From NCBI GenBank assembly GCA_963774345.1, contig CAVZFB010000028.1, positions 1-64,000 of the forward strand: 64,000 nt of DNA, in the 5' to 3' direction. The stretch comes from AP-15 sp963774345 (lineage in GTDB: Bacteria; Pseudomonadota; Alphaproteobacteria; ATCC43930; CGMCC-115725). Below the pieces are notes generated by a model. It was given only the letters and a program-made list of their open reading frames with translations, searched no databases and was not told where the DNA came from. The translations under genes were made by a program, and so were the position numbers. How positions within the stretch are numbered: position 1 is the stretch's first letter; each line of letters opens with the position of its first letter. Below, in pieces: positions 25,786-36,963 of this stretch.

Positions 25786-27332
25786 GACGCGGCCGCTTTG
25801 GGCTCGAGACCGGCCGCGAGCTCTTTGGCGAGATCGCCGACTGCCGAGACCAGGGCTGCGCGCGCCGCGTCGTCCAGAGTCCCCGTTTTTCCGACCGCCG
25901 TCACGCTTTCACCCGCATGCGCATCGAGGTGCGCAGTTACGCGTTTGCGGACCTCCTCTATGACCTTCGCCGGCAATGGATCGAACACCCCATCGGCCAG
26001 CGCCGCGAGCAGTGCCACCTCGTCGACGAGACGCAGAGCGGCGAAACGAGGCTGGGTGATCAGGGTTCGGATGCGCTCGCCGCGGGTGATCTGCGCCTTG
26101 ACGCGGCTGTCGGAAAGACCGCCAAAGCGGGTGAACATTTCCAATTCGAGAAATTGCGCATAGTCGAGGCGGACCCGACCGGACACGGCTCGCATCGCTG
26201 CAGTTTGCGCCTTGCCGCCCACCCGACTGACACTGAGGCCGACATCGACGGCCGGGCGCTGGTTGGCTGCGAAGAGGTGGGAATCGAGCACGATCTGCCC
26301 GTCGGTGATCGAGATCAGGTTGGTCGGGATATAGGCGGAGAGATTGCCGGCATCGGTCTCGGCGATCGGCAATGCGGTCAGCGAGCCGCCGCCGAGCTCG
26401 GCCGACAGCTTTGCCGAGCGCTCGAGCAGGCGCGAGTGCAGGTAGAATATGTCACCGGGATAAGCCTCGCGGCCGGGTGGCTCGCGGGTCAGCAGTGCCA
26501 ACTCGCGGTGGGTGGCGGCGTGCTTGGTCAGATCGTCAACGACGACCAGCGCGTGCTGGCCCCGGTCCCGGAAATATTCGGCGATCGTGAAACCCGCGAA
26601 AGGCGCGATCCATTGCAGCCCGGGGGAGGCCGCTGCTGAGGCGACAACAAAGACGCAGCGCTCGGGGGCGCCGTGCTGCTGCACCGCTTCGATGACCCGC
26701 CGCACCGCGGTCGCCCGCTGGCCGATCGCCACATAGACGCAGATGACATCCGTGTGCTTTTGATTGATGATCGTATCGACGCCGATTGCAGTCTTGCCGG
26801 TAGCACGATCGCCGATGATCAGCTCGCGCTGGCCGCGCCCGACCGCGAACAAGGCGTCGACCACCAGAATGCCCGTATCCATCGGTTCGGACACGAGATC
26901 GCGTTCGATAATCGCTGGCGCCGGCCGTTCGACCGGCATTTCCGCTTCGGCCTTTACCGGCTCGTCCCGGTCGAGCGGCCGGCCGAGCGGATCGACGATG
27001 CGGCCGAGCAGTCCCGGTCCGACCGGGACCCGGACAACCTCGCCGGTCCCCATCACCCGAGATCCCGCCTCGATGGCCTCGCCGTCGACGAGCAGCACCG
27101 CACCGATCGAGTCGGCATCGAGGGTCAGCGCGAAACCCATTCGCCCCCCGTCAAAGTGCAGAAGCTCATCGAGGCAGGCGTCCGGCAGACCGGAGACCAG
27201 AGCGATCCCGTCGCCGACGCGCTCCACGCGACCCACGGTCTCGGCCTGCGGCGCGAGATCGATGCGGGCGATGGTCTCGCGGCTGCGCGCGAGCCAAGGG
27301 TCGGCGAGGGTGTCAGGCAGCGTTTGTGTCAT
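25782..27332 (-). CDS. atpA: N-type ATP synthase alpha subunit
   Basis: This 516-residue F1 alpha subunit has an N-terminal beta-barrel (VGRVERVGDGIALVSGLPDA) and a P-loop (RELIIGDRATGKTAIGVDTI). Other signatures are ALVVVDDLTKHAATHRELAL, LGGGSLTALPIAETDAGNLS and the alpha/beta signature AVDVGLSVSRVGGKAQTAAM with the conserved SRVGG. ATG 27332 lies 20 bp inside the end of atpF, which is characteristic tight packing. The gene is intact and of normal length. Confidence 0.95.
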   Translation of the reverse strand: MTQTLPDTLADPWLARSRETIARIDLAPQAETVGRVERVGDGIALVSGLPDACLDELLHFDGGRMGFALTLDADSIGAVLLVDGEAIEAGSRVMGTGEVVRVPVGPGLLGRIVDPLGRPLDRDEPVKAEAEMPVERPAPAIIERDLVSEPMDTGILVVDALFAVGRGQRELIIGDRATGKTAIGVDTIINQKHTDVICVYVAIGQRATAVRRVIEAVQQHGAPERCVFVVASAAASPGLQWIAPFAGFTIAEYFRDRGQHALVVVDDLTKHAATHRELALLTREPPGREAYPGDIFYLHSRLLERSAKLSAELGGGSLTALPIAETDAGNLSAYIPTNLISITDGQIVLDSHLFAANQRPAVDVGLSVSRVGGKAQTAAMRAVSGRVRLDYAQFLELEMFTRFGGLSDSRVKAQITRGERIRTLITQPRFAALRLVDEVALLAALADGVFDPLPAKVIEEVRKRVTAHLDAHAGESVTAVGKTGTLDDAARAALVSAVGDLAKELAAGLEPKAAAS

Positions 27333-28062
27333 GATGAACCAACTCGGATCTGAGGCGAACGAGATCGGCACGAAAGCTATTGCGCACAACCGCGTGCGGG
27401 GCTTCCAGTTCGAGGCCGGCGATCAGCTCTGGCTCGACCGTGACCTCGACCCAAACCGGATGTCCGAGGACACCGGCGATCGCTTTGCGGCAAGCCTCCA
27501 CTTCCTCTGGGGTTACCGCGCGGGCAACCGTCAGACGGACCGAAGTGCCATCCGCGCCAAGCGATGCCCGGGTTCCCTCCGGAAGCTTTGCTAGTCCCGT
27601 CGCAATCCCATCGATAAAGGCCGCGACCCGCGCTTCGTGCGGCAATCGATCGAGCAGCCTGCTGGCAATATCGACGGCAAGCCGCCCGGCCCGATCGTCA
27701 GCGGCGAGCGCCTCGGTGCGGCGTTCGGCGTCGATCTCTGTCTTGGCGGTGGCGCGAAGCTTGTCGGCATCGGCCTGAGCCTCTGCGAGAAGCGTCGCTT
27801 TTGCGGTCGCCGCTTCGGCCTCGGCGGCTTTCAAGGCCTCGCTGCGGTGCTCGACAAGGTCGGCAGTTTCAGCTGCTGCCTTCTCGCGCTCGCTCTGCGC
27901 CGCCGCCTTGGCGGCTTGCGCGTCGGCGAGCAGTTGCCCGGCCGCCTTCTGTCGCGCGGTGATGGCGTCGACCACCGGACGGAACAGAAAGTGCGCCAGC
28001 AGCCAGATCAGGACGAGGGCATTGACCGTCTGGAGCCCAAGCGTCCACCAGTCGATCTGCAT
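27313..28062 (-). CDS. atpF: N-type ATP synthase subunit b (fused b-delta type)
   Basis: This 249-residue peripheral-stalk protein has one N-terminal membrane helix (VNALVLIWLLAHFLFRPVVD) and a long Ala/Glu/Lys coiled coil. Its extra C-terminal region (EVTVEPELIAGLELEAPHAV) resembles the end of the delta subunit. N-ATPase operons lack a separate atpH and have such an extended b subunit; none is present here either. It is intact and lies between atpE (8 bp) and atpA (overlap). Confidence 0.9.
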   Translation of the reverse strand: MQIDWWTLGLQTVNALVLIWLLAHFLFRPVVDAITARQKAAGQLLADAQAAKAAAQSEREKAAAETADLVEHRSEALKAAEAEAATAKATLLAEAQADADKLRATAKTEIDAERRTEALAADDRAGRLAVDIASRLLDRLPHEARVAAFIDGIATGLAKLPEGTRASLGADGTSVRLTVARAVTPEEVEACRKAIAGVLGHPVWVEVTVEPELIAGLELEAPHAVVRNSFRADLVRLRSELVHHDTNAA

Positions 28063-28070
28063 CCGCTGCC

Positions 28071-28319
28071 TTACTTCACGAATGGATTGGCGAAGAGCAC
28101 TAAGAGCGCGACGACGAGAGCGTAAATCGCCATCGTCTCGATCATCGCCAGTCCGACAAAGAGGGTGCGCGACACGGTTCCGGCCGAGTCAGGCTGCCGA
28201 GCAATGGCGTCCATTGCAGAAGCGACCGCCCGGCCTTCGCCAAGCGCCGGCCCGATGGCGCCAAACGAAACGGCCATTGCGGCCGCGAAAATACTGATCA
28301 GCTGGATCGAGTTATCCAT
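28071..28319 (-). CDS. atpE: N-type ATP synthase c subunit
   Basis: This 82-residue rotor-ring proteolipid has two helices joined by the RQPD loop. Helix 1 carries FGAIGPALGEGRAVASAMDA with Glu28, and helix 2 carries LAMIETMAIYALVVALLVLF with Glu61, Thr62 and Tyr66. The presence of carboxylates in both helices is the N-ATPase hallmark; whether such sites carry Na+ or H+ is not settled by sequence. ATG 28319 was preferred over GTG 28331. The gene overlaps the end of atpB by 8 bp. Confidence 0.93.
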   Translation of the reverse strand: MDNSIQLISIFAAAMAVSFGAIGPALGEGRAVASAMDAIARQPDSAGTVSRTLFVGLAMIETMAIYALVVALLVLFANPFVK

Positions 28320-29022
28320 GATACTGCTCACTTTCGATTGGGGGTGGTGGGAGATTCGTGCCGTCCCTCGGCAAGTGCGCGCCGATGTAGACCATCGAAA
28401 GCACGGTGAAGATGTAGGCCTGGATCGTTCCGGTCAGCAGATCGAGCGCCATGAACGGGATCGGAACGAAAAGGCCGGCCAGCGACAGCACGATCGCGCC
28501 GATGAAGACGCCGCTCATGACGTTGCCGAACAGACGGATGATCAGCGAGAAGGTGCGGGTGAACTGCTCGGCGATGTTGAGCGGGATCCTGATCCAGGTC
28601 GGCTTGGTAAAAGTGGCGAGGTAGCCGGATAGGCCCAGCGCCCGAACGCCGTAAAAGATTGTCGAGCAAAAGACGATCGTGCCAAACGCGGCATCCGTCT
28701 CCAGATGTGCGGTGGGCGCCTCGATACCCGGGATCAGAGACGACCAATTGGCGGTAAGTATAAAGACGAAGATCGTCCCGATCAGCGCGCGGTAGGGACC
28801 AGGCTCGACCTGCATTGTATCGCGGATCTGGCTGTCGATGGCGCCGACGAAGAGTTCCAATATGGTCTGTGCTTTCGACGGCATGAGAGACAGTCGGCGC
28901 GTGACGGCGATGGCGAAGAGGGTGAGGAAAGCCATGATCACCCAGGTGACCACGACCGGTCCGGTGATCGCGACCGGTCCAACGTGGAAGATCGCCGCAG
29001 TCTGTAACGGCGAGTGGTTCAT
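28312..29022 (-). CDS. atpB: N-type ATP synthase subunit a
   Basis: This 236-residue polytopic stator subunit forms the ion half-channels. Helices are visible (VVVTWVIMAFLTLFAIAVTR, ALIGTIFVFILTANWSSLIP). The essential arginine is in FSLIIRLFGNVMSGVFIGAI, and the last helices are IPFMALDLLTGTIQAYIFTV and LSMVYIGAHL. The ATG at 29022 overlaps the atpR stop by 4 bp. The C-terminus overlaps atpE. It is intact. Confidence 0.94.
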   Translation of the reverse strand: MNHSPLQTAAIFHVGPVAITGPVVVTWVIMAFLTLFAIAVTRRLSLMPSKAQTILELFVGAIDSQIRDTMQVEPGPYRALIGTIFVFILTANWSSLIPGIEAPTAHLETDAAFGTIVFCSTIFYGVRALGLSGYLATFTKPTWIRIPLNIAEQFTRTFSLIIRLFGNVMSGVFIGAIVLSLAGLFVPIPFMALDLLTGTIQAYIFTVLSMVYIGAHLPRDGTNLPPPPIESEQYHG

Positions 29023-29297
29023 CGCGAGCCTCCGAAGCGCCACAGCAGCAATGGCCGGGCCACCAGGAATCCGAGGCATCCGGACAGGAGTGCGGCCAAA
29101 CCCAGCAGTCGCGCGAGCAATGTCAGCATGGCGACAGCCACGGCGATGCGCCCCAGTTGCAGGGCAATGGCCTTGCCCGCTGCGCCGGTCGTAAAAAACT
29201 GCGTATTCCACCACAGCGACGAGAAGTGGAACGCGCCGACGAGAAGACCCGCAATCAGCCCGATGACGATCTGACCGGCCAGGCCAACCCCAATCAT
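29019..29297 (-). CDS. atpR: N-ATPase accessory membrane protein AtpR
   Basis: This 92-residue protein has three hydrophobic helices (LAGQIVIGLIAGLLVGAFHF, QLGRIAVAVAMLTLLARLLG, AALLSGCLGFLVARPLLLW) and the motif SLWWNTQFF between helices 1 and 2. atpR occurs only in N-ATPase operons, between atpQ and atpB, as here; it is thought to help assemble or supply ions to the c ring. Both ends overlap neighbours by 4 bp (ATGA). Confidence 0.88.
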   Translation of the reverse strand: MIGVGLAGQIVIGLIAGLLVGAFHFSSLWWNTQFFTTGAAGKAIALQLGRIAVAVAMLTLLARLLGLAALLSGCLGFLVARPLLLWRFGGSR

Positions 29298-29584
29298 TGC
29301 CTGAGCCCCTGGTGATGCATCCACCTCCAGGCCGACCAGAAGCCGAACGCCGCCCCTGCCATCAGCAGAGGAGCAGAGAAAAAGACCCCGGTTCCGAATG
29401 TCCGGTCGAGCCAGCGGCCGAAAAACAGGCAGAGCAACGTCGGCAGGACGATCGTCCAGCCGAGAATGCCGATCTGGCCGAGCCGGGCGCCCAGCGAGGG
29501 CTCCGGGTCTGCGCGACCCTCGGCCTCGCGCTTGGCGGTCCTCTGGGCTGCCTCGGCCAGGTGATCGAAGTCGGCTCCTCTCAC
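29294..29584 (-). CDS. atpQ: N-ATPase accessory membrane protein AtpQ (AtpI/AtpZ-like)
   Basis: This 96-residue protein has a charged N-terminus (HLAEAAQRTAKREAEGRADP) and two membrane helices (LGQIGILGWTIVLPTLLCLF, GVFFSAPLLMAGAAFGFWSA) in the AtpI/AtpZ pattern with a GRWLDRTFGTG link. The GTG start at 29584 overlaps the atpC stop (GTGA). It is diagnostic, together with atpR, of the N-type operon. Confidence 0.88.
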   Translation of the reverse strand: MRGADFDHLAEAAQRTAKREAEGRADPEPSLGARLGQIGILGWTIVLPTLLCLFFGRWLDRTFGTGVFFSAPLLMAGAAFGFWSAWRWMHHQGLRQ

Positions 29585-30026
29585 GAGACAGCCTCCTCCC
29601 GAATGGGCGCGGCCGTCGGAGGAACGGGCCGCAGATACCGCAGCAGCTGGCGCACCGCGAGAGCATGGAGGCGGACCTGCTCGACGCGCGCCTTGCGGTC
29701 GGCTTCGATTTGCTGCGCACGGAGGGTACGGACTTTGGCTTCGACGTCTTCGAGCGAGGCCCCAAGCACGCCTTCACGGCATGCAACGGAAATCTTGCGC
29801 CCGGCTGAGACAGTGAAAACGCCGCGCCCACGGCACAAAAATGAGCAGCGCCATCGGTGGTGCGCCAGCGCAAGACCGAAGGGACGAGCGCGGTCAGCAG
29901 GTCAGCATGGCCTGGCAATATCCCAAAGTTGCCGCTCTGGTCCTCGACCCGCACCGCCGCGACATCGCCGCTGTCGACGAGGATTTGCGACGGCGTCGTC
30001 ACAGTGAGATGAAGGGTGCCGCTCAT
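29581..30026 (-). pseudogene. atpC: N-type ATP synthase epsilon subunit, frameshifted
   Basis: ATG 30026 overlaps the atpD stop. The first frame reads LHLTVTTPSQILVDSGDVAA, GNFGILPGHADLLTALVPSV and AAHFCAVG, a normal epsilon N-terminus. The continuation GVFTVSAGRKISVACREGVL and ARVEQVRLHALAVRQLLRYL is in another frame, so one base is gained or lost near 29822-29830 (GTGGGCGCGGCG). The uncorrected first frame runs through antisense of later genes and is not a real protein. With correction the subunit is about 147 residues. It is either an operon-inactivating mutation or a sequence error in a GC-rich run. Confidence 0.85.
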
Positions 30027-31234
30027 TGTGCTGCGGCCGCTTGCTTCGGGCGCTCGGCCGCGGGTTGTGCAGCGGCGTGCGAGGCTTTCTCCTTGTCGCG
30101 CGCCTCGTCGATTGTGCCGACCATGTAAAGCGAGCTTTCCTGCCACTCGTCGCATTCGCCGGCGAGGATCGCCTTGCAGCCGGCAATCGTGTCAGCGACA
30201 GCGACGGAGCGGCCGGGCACCCCGGAGAATGCTTCCGTCACGGCGAATGGCTGCGTGAAAAAGCGCTGAAGGCGCCGCGCTCGCTCGACAATGCGGCGGT
30301 CCTCGGCGCCGAGCTCCTCGATGCCGAGAAGGGAAATCACATCCTGCAGCTCGCGATAATGCTCGATATTGCGTCGGACCTCGGTGGCGACCGCTACGTG
30401 CTCCTCGCCGACGACCAGCGGGTCGAGCAGGACCGACGAGGACGCAATCGGGTCGATTGCCGGGTACATGCCCTCTGCGGCCATCTGACGCGACAACACA
30501 ACCATGCTGTCGATATGCGCCGCAATCGTCGTCACCGCGGGATCGGTGAAGTCGTCGGCAGGGACGTAGACCGCCTCGATCGCGGTGACCGACACGCCCC
30601 CGACCGACACGATGCGCTCCTGCAGAGCAGCAACCTCACTCGCCAGGGTCGGCTGGTAGCCGACCCGCGACGGCAGCCGCCCGAGCAAACCAGACACCTC
30701 GGATCCTGCCTGGACAAAACGAAAGACGTTGTCCATCAGCAGCAGGACATTCTGGTGACGCTCGTCGCGGAAATACTCAGCCATGGTCAGCGCTGTCAGA
30801 GGCACGCGCCAGCGCGCGCCCGGCGGTTCGTTCACCTGCCCATAGACGAGCACAGTGCGCTCGAGAACGCCGGAGTTGCGCATATCGAGCAGCATCTCAT
30901 GGCCCTCACGCGACCGCTCGCCGACCCCGGCAAACACCGAGATGCCCTTGTAACGTTCGACCATGGCATGGATCAGCTCCATGACGAGCACGGTTTTGCC
31001 AACCCCGGCGCCGCCGAACATCGCGGCCTTGCCGCCCTGCGCCAACGGCGTCAGCAGGTCGATGACCTTGATGCCGGTCGAGAAGATTTCCGTCGCTCCG
31101 CTCTGCGCGGCGAGCGGCGGCGCGGTTCGGTGAATAGGGCGACGCGGCACATCGGCGGGGAGCGGCTTGCCTTTGTCCCCGACCGTACCGGTGAGGTCGA
31201 GCAACCGGCCGAGAACCGCGTCGCCAACCGGCAC
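30023..31234 (-). CDS. atpD: N-type ATP synthase beta subunit, 5'-truncated
   Basis: From GTG 31234 the 403-residue product carries the catalytic subunit core: P-loop AMFGGAGVGKTVLVMELIHA, VFAGVGERSREGHEML, LVYGQVNEPPGARWRVPLTA, LLLMDNVFRFVQAGSEVSGL and the beta signature AIDPIASSSVLLDP. Family members are about 460-480 residues. The frame is open further upstream and reads VRALALQSTAGLRRGVVAHP (about 31254-31313), clearly native sequence. A TAA then closes it near 31352 and no start codon is available. The N-terminal beta-barrel, needed for hexamer assembly, is therefore lost or unreadable. glgX begins 190 bp away on the other strand. Confidence 0.88.
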   Translation of the reverse strand: MPVGDAVLGRLLDLTGTVGDKGKPLPADVPRRPIHRTAPPLAAQSGATEIFSTGIKVIDLLTPLAQGGKAAMFGGAGVGKTVLVMELIHAMVERYKGISVFAGVGERSREGHEMLLDMRNSGVLERTVLVYGQVNEPPGARWRVPLTALTMAEYFRDERHQNVLLLMDNVFRFVQAGSEVSGLLGRLPSRVGYQPTLASEVAALQERIVSVGGVSVTAIEAVYVPADDFTDPAVTTIAAHIDSMVVLSRQMAAEGMYPAIDPIASSSVLLDPLVVGEEHVAVATEVRRNIEHYRELQDVISLLGIEELGAEDRRIVERARRLQRFFTQPFAVTEAFSGVPGRSVAVADTIAGCKAILAGECDEWQESSLYMVGTIDEARDKEKASHAAAQPAAERPKQAAAAQ

Positions 31235-31423
31235 TTCTAGGGGCCCGCCGGTGGGGTGGGCGACGACGCCACGACGTAGCCCCGCGGTAGACTGAAGCGC
31301 CAGTGCGCGGACCGAAGGAAATACCCGTCGGCTTGATCGAGGTTAAAGCCGGGTTCGGCGGCTTGCGACAAAATTTCGGCGTAATTAAACATATCAGCCA
31401 GGTTATCAGTGCCAACAGAGCAC

Positions 31424-33635
<2,212 letters not shown>

Positions 33636-33661
<26 letters not shown>

Positions 33662-36081
33662 GCCGCCCCAGTTTGACGACGCGCTCTCTGCATACGGCAG
33701 AGCGCGCTCCACTGTCGAGGGGGCACCCCTTAGTCCCGACGAGTTGCGCAAGATCGACGCGTATTGGCGGGCGAGCCTCTATCTTTGCCTGGGGATGCTG
33801 TACCTCAAGGCCAACCCGCTGCTGCGCGAGCCGCTGACCTCGAAGCACATAAAGCCCCGGCTATTGGGTCATTGGGGCTCAGACGCCGGCCAGGCCTTTA
33901 CATACATCCATTTCAACCGTCTGATCAAAAAATACGACCTCAACGCTATCTACATTAGCGGCCCTGGGCACGGGGCACCCTCAGTGCTGTCCCAGGCATA
34001 TCTTGAGGGCACTTATTCCGAGATCTATCCGGAAAAAAGCGAAGATGCCGCCGGACTGCAGCGTTTCTTCAAGCAGTTCTCATTTCCCGGCGGCATCGGC
34101 AGTCACGCGACGCCCGAAACCCCGGGCAGCATCCACGAGGGCGGCGAACTCGGCTACAGCATCTCGCATGCCTACGGCACTGTTTACGACCATCCGGATC
34201 TGATCACGTTGGTGATGGTCGGCGACGGGGAGTCCGAGACCGGTCCGCTGGCGACCAGCTGGCACAGCAACAAATTCCTCAACCCGATCACCGATGGGGC
34301 AGTTCTGCCGGTTCTCCACCTCAATGGTTACAAGATAAACAACCCGACCATCCTGGCACGGATCAGCCACGACGAGCTGAGGGCGTTGTTTGTCGGTTAT
34401 GGTTACACCCCGTACTTTGTGGAAGGCAGCGAGCACGAAAGCATGCATCAGGCGATGGCTGCCACCCTGGAGCACTGCGTCCTGGAAATCCGTGAGATCC
34501 AAGAGAAGGCGCGACAGGGCGGCAAGGCCTTCCGGCCGCGCTGGCCTGTCATCATCCTGCGCAGTCCCAAGGGCTGGACCGCACCGCGAGAGGTGGGCGG
34601 GCACTACCTCGAAGGCTTCTGGCGGGCACACCAGATCCCGATTTCGGACGTCGCCACCAACCCCGGCCACTTGAAGGTGCTTGAAAGCTGGCTGCGCGGA
34701 TACCGGCCGGAGGAGCTTTTCGACGAACACGGGCGCCTGTTCCCCGAGCTGAAGGCCCTGGCCCCCACTGGCACCCGTCGGATGAGCGCAAACCCGGTCG
34801 CCAATGGCGGTCTGTTGCGCAGGCCGCTCGACATGCCCGACTTTCGTGATTCCGCCGTCAAGGTCGAGAAACCTGGGGCGACCCTGGCGGGCAATGTCCC
34901 CACCCTCGGTAATTTCCTGCGCGAAATCACGCGGCTGAACATGCAGAACTTCCGCGTCTTTGGGCCGGACGAGACGCAATCCAACCGACTGGAGGCGCTC
35001 TATGACGTCACCAAGAAAGTTTGGATGGCAGAATACTTCCCAGAGGATGCCGACGGCGGCAATCTCGCCCCGGACGGCCGCGTCATGGAGATGCTCAGCG
35101 AGCACACCGTGGAGGGCTGGCTGGAGGGCTACCTCTTGAGCGGCCGACATGGTCTCATTAACAGCTATGAGCCGTTCATCCACGTTATCGAACTCGATGT
35201 TTAACCAGCACGCCAAGTGGCTCGAAAAATGTAACGAGCTGCCTTGGCGCGCCAAAATATCATCGCTGAACCTCTTGATCACGGCGCTGGTCTGGCGGCA
35301 GGACCACAATGGGTTCTCGCACCAGGACCCCGGCTTCCTCGATGTGGTGGCCAACAAAAGCCCCAGCGTCGTGCGCATCTACCTGCCGCCCGACGCCAAC
35401 TGCCTGCTGTCGGTCGCCGATCATTGCCTGCAAAGCGTCAATTACGCCAACGTCATCATAGCAGACAAACAGGAGCATCTGCAGTATCTCGACATCGAGG
35501 CGGCGATCGAGCACTGCACCAAAGGCGCGGGCATTTGGGCCTGGGCGAGCAACGACCAGGGTGCCGAGCCCGATGTGGTGATGGCGAGTTGCGGCGACTG
35601 CCCGACGATGAAATCCTTGGCGGCAACTGCGCTGCTCCGGCATTATTTGCCGGATGTCAAGATCAGGTTTGTCAATGTGGTGGACCTGGCCAAGCTGGTG
35701 CCGAATACGGAGCATTCGCACGGCCTCACAGATCGCGAGTTCGAAGCTCTTTTCACTCCGGATAAGCCGGTCATCTTCAACTTCCACGCCTATCCGTGGC
35801 TGATCCACCGCCTCACCTACCATCGGCCGCATCAACGGCACATTCACGTGCGCGGCTACAAGGAGCAAGGCAACATCAATACTCCGTTGGAGCTCGCTAT
35901 TCGCAACCAGGCCGACCGTTTCAGTCTGGCGATCGACGCGATCGACCGCATGCCGCGTTTCCCCGTCACCGGGTCGAGCGCTCGCGAGACCCTGCTCAAT
36001 CAGCAGATCGCGTGCAAGAACCACGCCTGGGAGTTCGGTATTGACCCGCCGGAAATCACCAATTGGCAGTGGCCGTTCTAA
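33636..36081 (+). pseudogene. xfp: Xylulose-5-P/fructose-6-P phosphoketolase, single frameshift
   Basis: The first frame (ATG 33636, AGGAG 11 nt upstream) encodes a TPP enzyme with LGHWGSDAGQAFTYIHFNRL, ISGPGHGAPSVLSQAYLEGT and the TPP motif GDGESETGPLATSWHSNKF at about 196-214. It continues to GRHGLINSYEPFIHVI and ends early at 35204. The native continuation SMFNQHAKWLEKCNELPWRA, RQDHNGFSHQDPGFLDVVAN and YLPPDANCLLSV is in another frame to 36081. Removing one A at 35191-35192 gives IDSMFNQ and a normal protein of about 810 residues. It cleaves F6P or X5P to acetyl-phosphate plus E4P or G3P. Apart from this indel every motif is intact. Confidence 0.9.
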
Positions 36082-36177
36082 CGCGGAGTCTTGCAATTGG
36101 CTTTACCTATTGGAATATCCGCAAAACGTCGCGGCGCCGGAGCTTTAATGCTGGGACCACACCGCCTCTTCTATCAC

Positions 36178-36227
36178 TCCGGCGAAGGCCGGTGCTATGG
36201 TTAAGATGGGTCCCGGCCTTCGCCGGA
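36178..36227. repeat. REP-like palindromic hairpin
   Basis: A perfect 15-bp inverted repeat, TCCGGCGAAGGCCGG at 36178-36192 and CCGGCCTTCGCCGGA at 36213-36227, flanks a 20-base loop. It lies in the 231-bp gap between xfp and the phosphatase gene and resembles the intergenic REP/ERIC-type palindromes of alphaproteobacteria. It may attenuate transcription or stabilise mRNA ends; no T-run follows. Confidence 0.75.
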
Positions 36228-36312
36228 AGACAGGAAACTATGACCGCAACCTTCTCGCATTCGTTATGGAAAATCAATTCAGAGACAACACACTAGAAAG
36301 CGGACTGGCAGT

Positions 36313-36921
36313 ATGAGCGAAGCCCTTCCCTCAATTTACCTGGCGAGGCATGGCGAGACCGCCTGGAGCCTCTCCGGTCAGCACACCGGCCGGACCGACC
36401 TGCCCTTGACCGAACGCGGCGAACGCAATGCCCGCGCCCTCGGCAAGCGGCTGCGTGGACTGACTTTTGCCAAGGTCTTCACCAGTCCCTTGCAGCGCGC
36501 AGCCCGCACCTGTGAGCTGGCCGGATTTGGCAGTGCGGCCGAGATCGATCCCGACCTGGTCGAATGGGACTATGGCCAATATGAAGGCCGCCGCTCGGCT
36601 GAAATCCATGCAGAGCGCCCGGATTGGCAACTCTTCCGTGACGGCTGTCCCGGAGGAGAGTCTCCGGGCAAGATTGGCGCGCGCGCCGACCGCGTCGTGG
36701 GCCGGGTGCGCGCGGTCAAAGGCGACGTGCTGGTTTTTTCGAGCGGGCATTTCCTACGCGTGCTCACCGCCCGCTGGCTCGGTCTCGACCCGGCGGGCGG
36801 CCGGTATTTCCTGCTGGGCACTGCGAGCCTTAGTGCGTTGGGCTACGAGCACTATCTGGCCGAGCCGGTAATCCGGCTGTGGAATGATGACCGTCATGTA
36901 GGGGTCATATCGGACGGGTAA
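36313..36921 (+). CDS. Histidine phosphatase family protein (phosphoglycerate mutase-like)
   Basis: This 202-residue protein has the phosphohistidine motif SIYLARHGETAWS (His13), the arginine pair in FTSPLQRAARTCELA, the acid Glu in LVEWDYGQYEG and the second His in FSSGHFLRVLTARWLG. This belongs to the branch-1 phosphatases (CobC/GpmB-like), and the residue pattern suggests a phosphatase rather than a glycolytic mutase. A sugar-phosphate substrate is inferred from its place between xfp and glgP. It is intact. Confidence 0.88.
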   Translation: MSEALPSIYLARHGETAWSLSGQHTGRTDLPLTERGERNARALGKRLRGLTFAKVFTSPLQRAARTCELAGFGSAAEIDPDLVEWDYGQYEGRRSAEIHAERPDWQLFRDGCPGGESPGKIGARADRVVGRVRAVKGDVLVFSSGHFLRVLTARWLGLDPAGGRYFLLGTASLSALGYEHYLAEPVIRLWNDDRHVGVISDG

Positions 36922-36963
36922 ACAAGCCGATCGGCCTCGGGCAGCAAGGACACCGTACGATGA

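Noticed and set aside
29019..30155. 378-codon minus-strand ORF spanning atpC to atpR
   Set aside because: It is a chimera of the atpC start, out-of-frame atpC/atpQ sequence and the atpR frame, produced by the atpC frameshift; the separate genes explain it better.
30026..31240. 404-codon plus-strand ORF over atpD
   Set aside because: It is an exact shadow of the beta-subunit gene on the other strand, His/Arg-rich and without any domain.
34080..35378. 432-codon minus-strand ORF over phosphoketolase
   Set aside because: It is antisense to well-conserved xfp motifs and is a GC-rich shadow frame.
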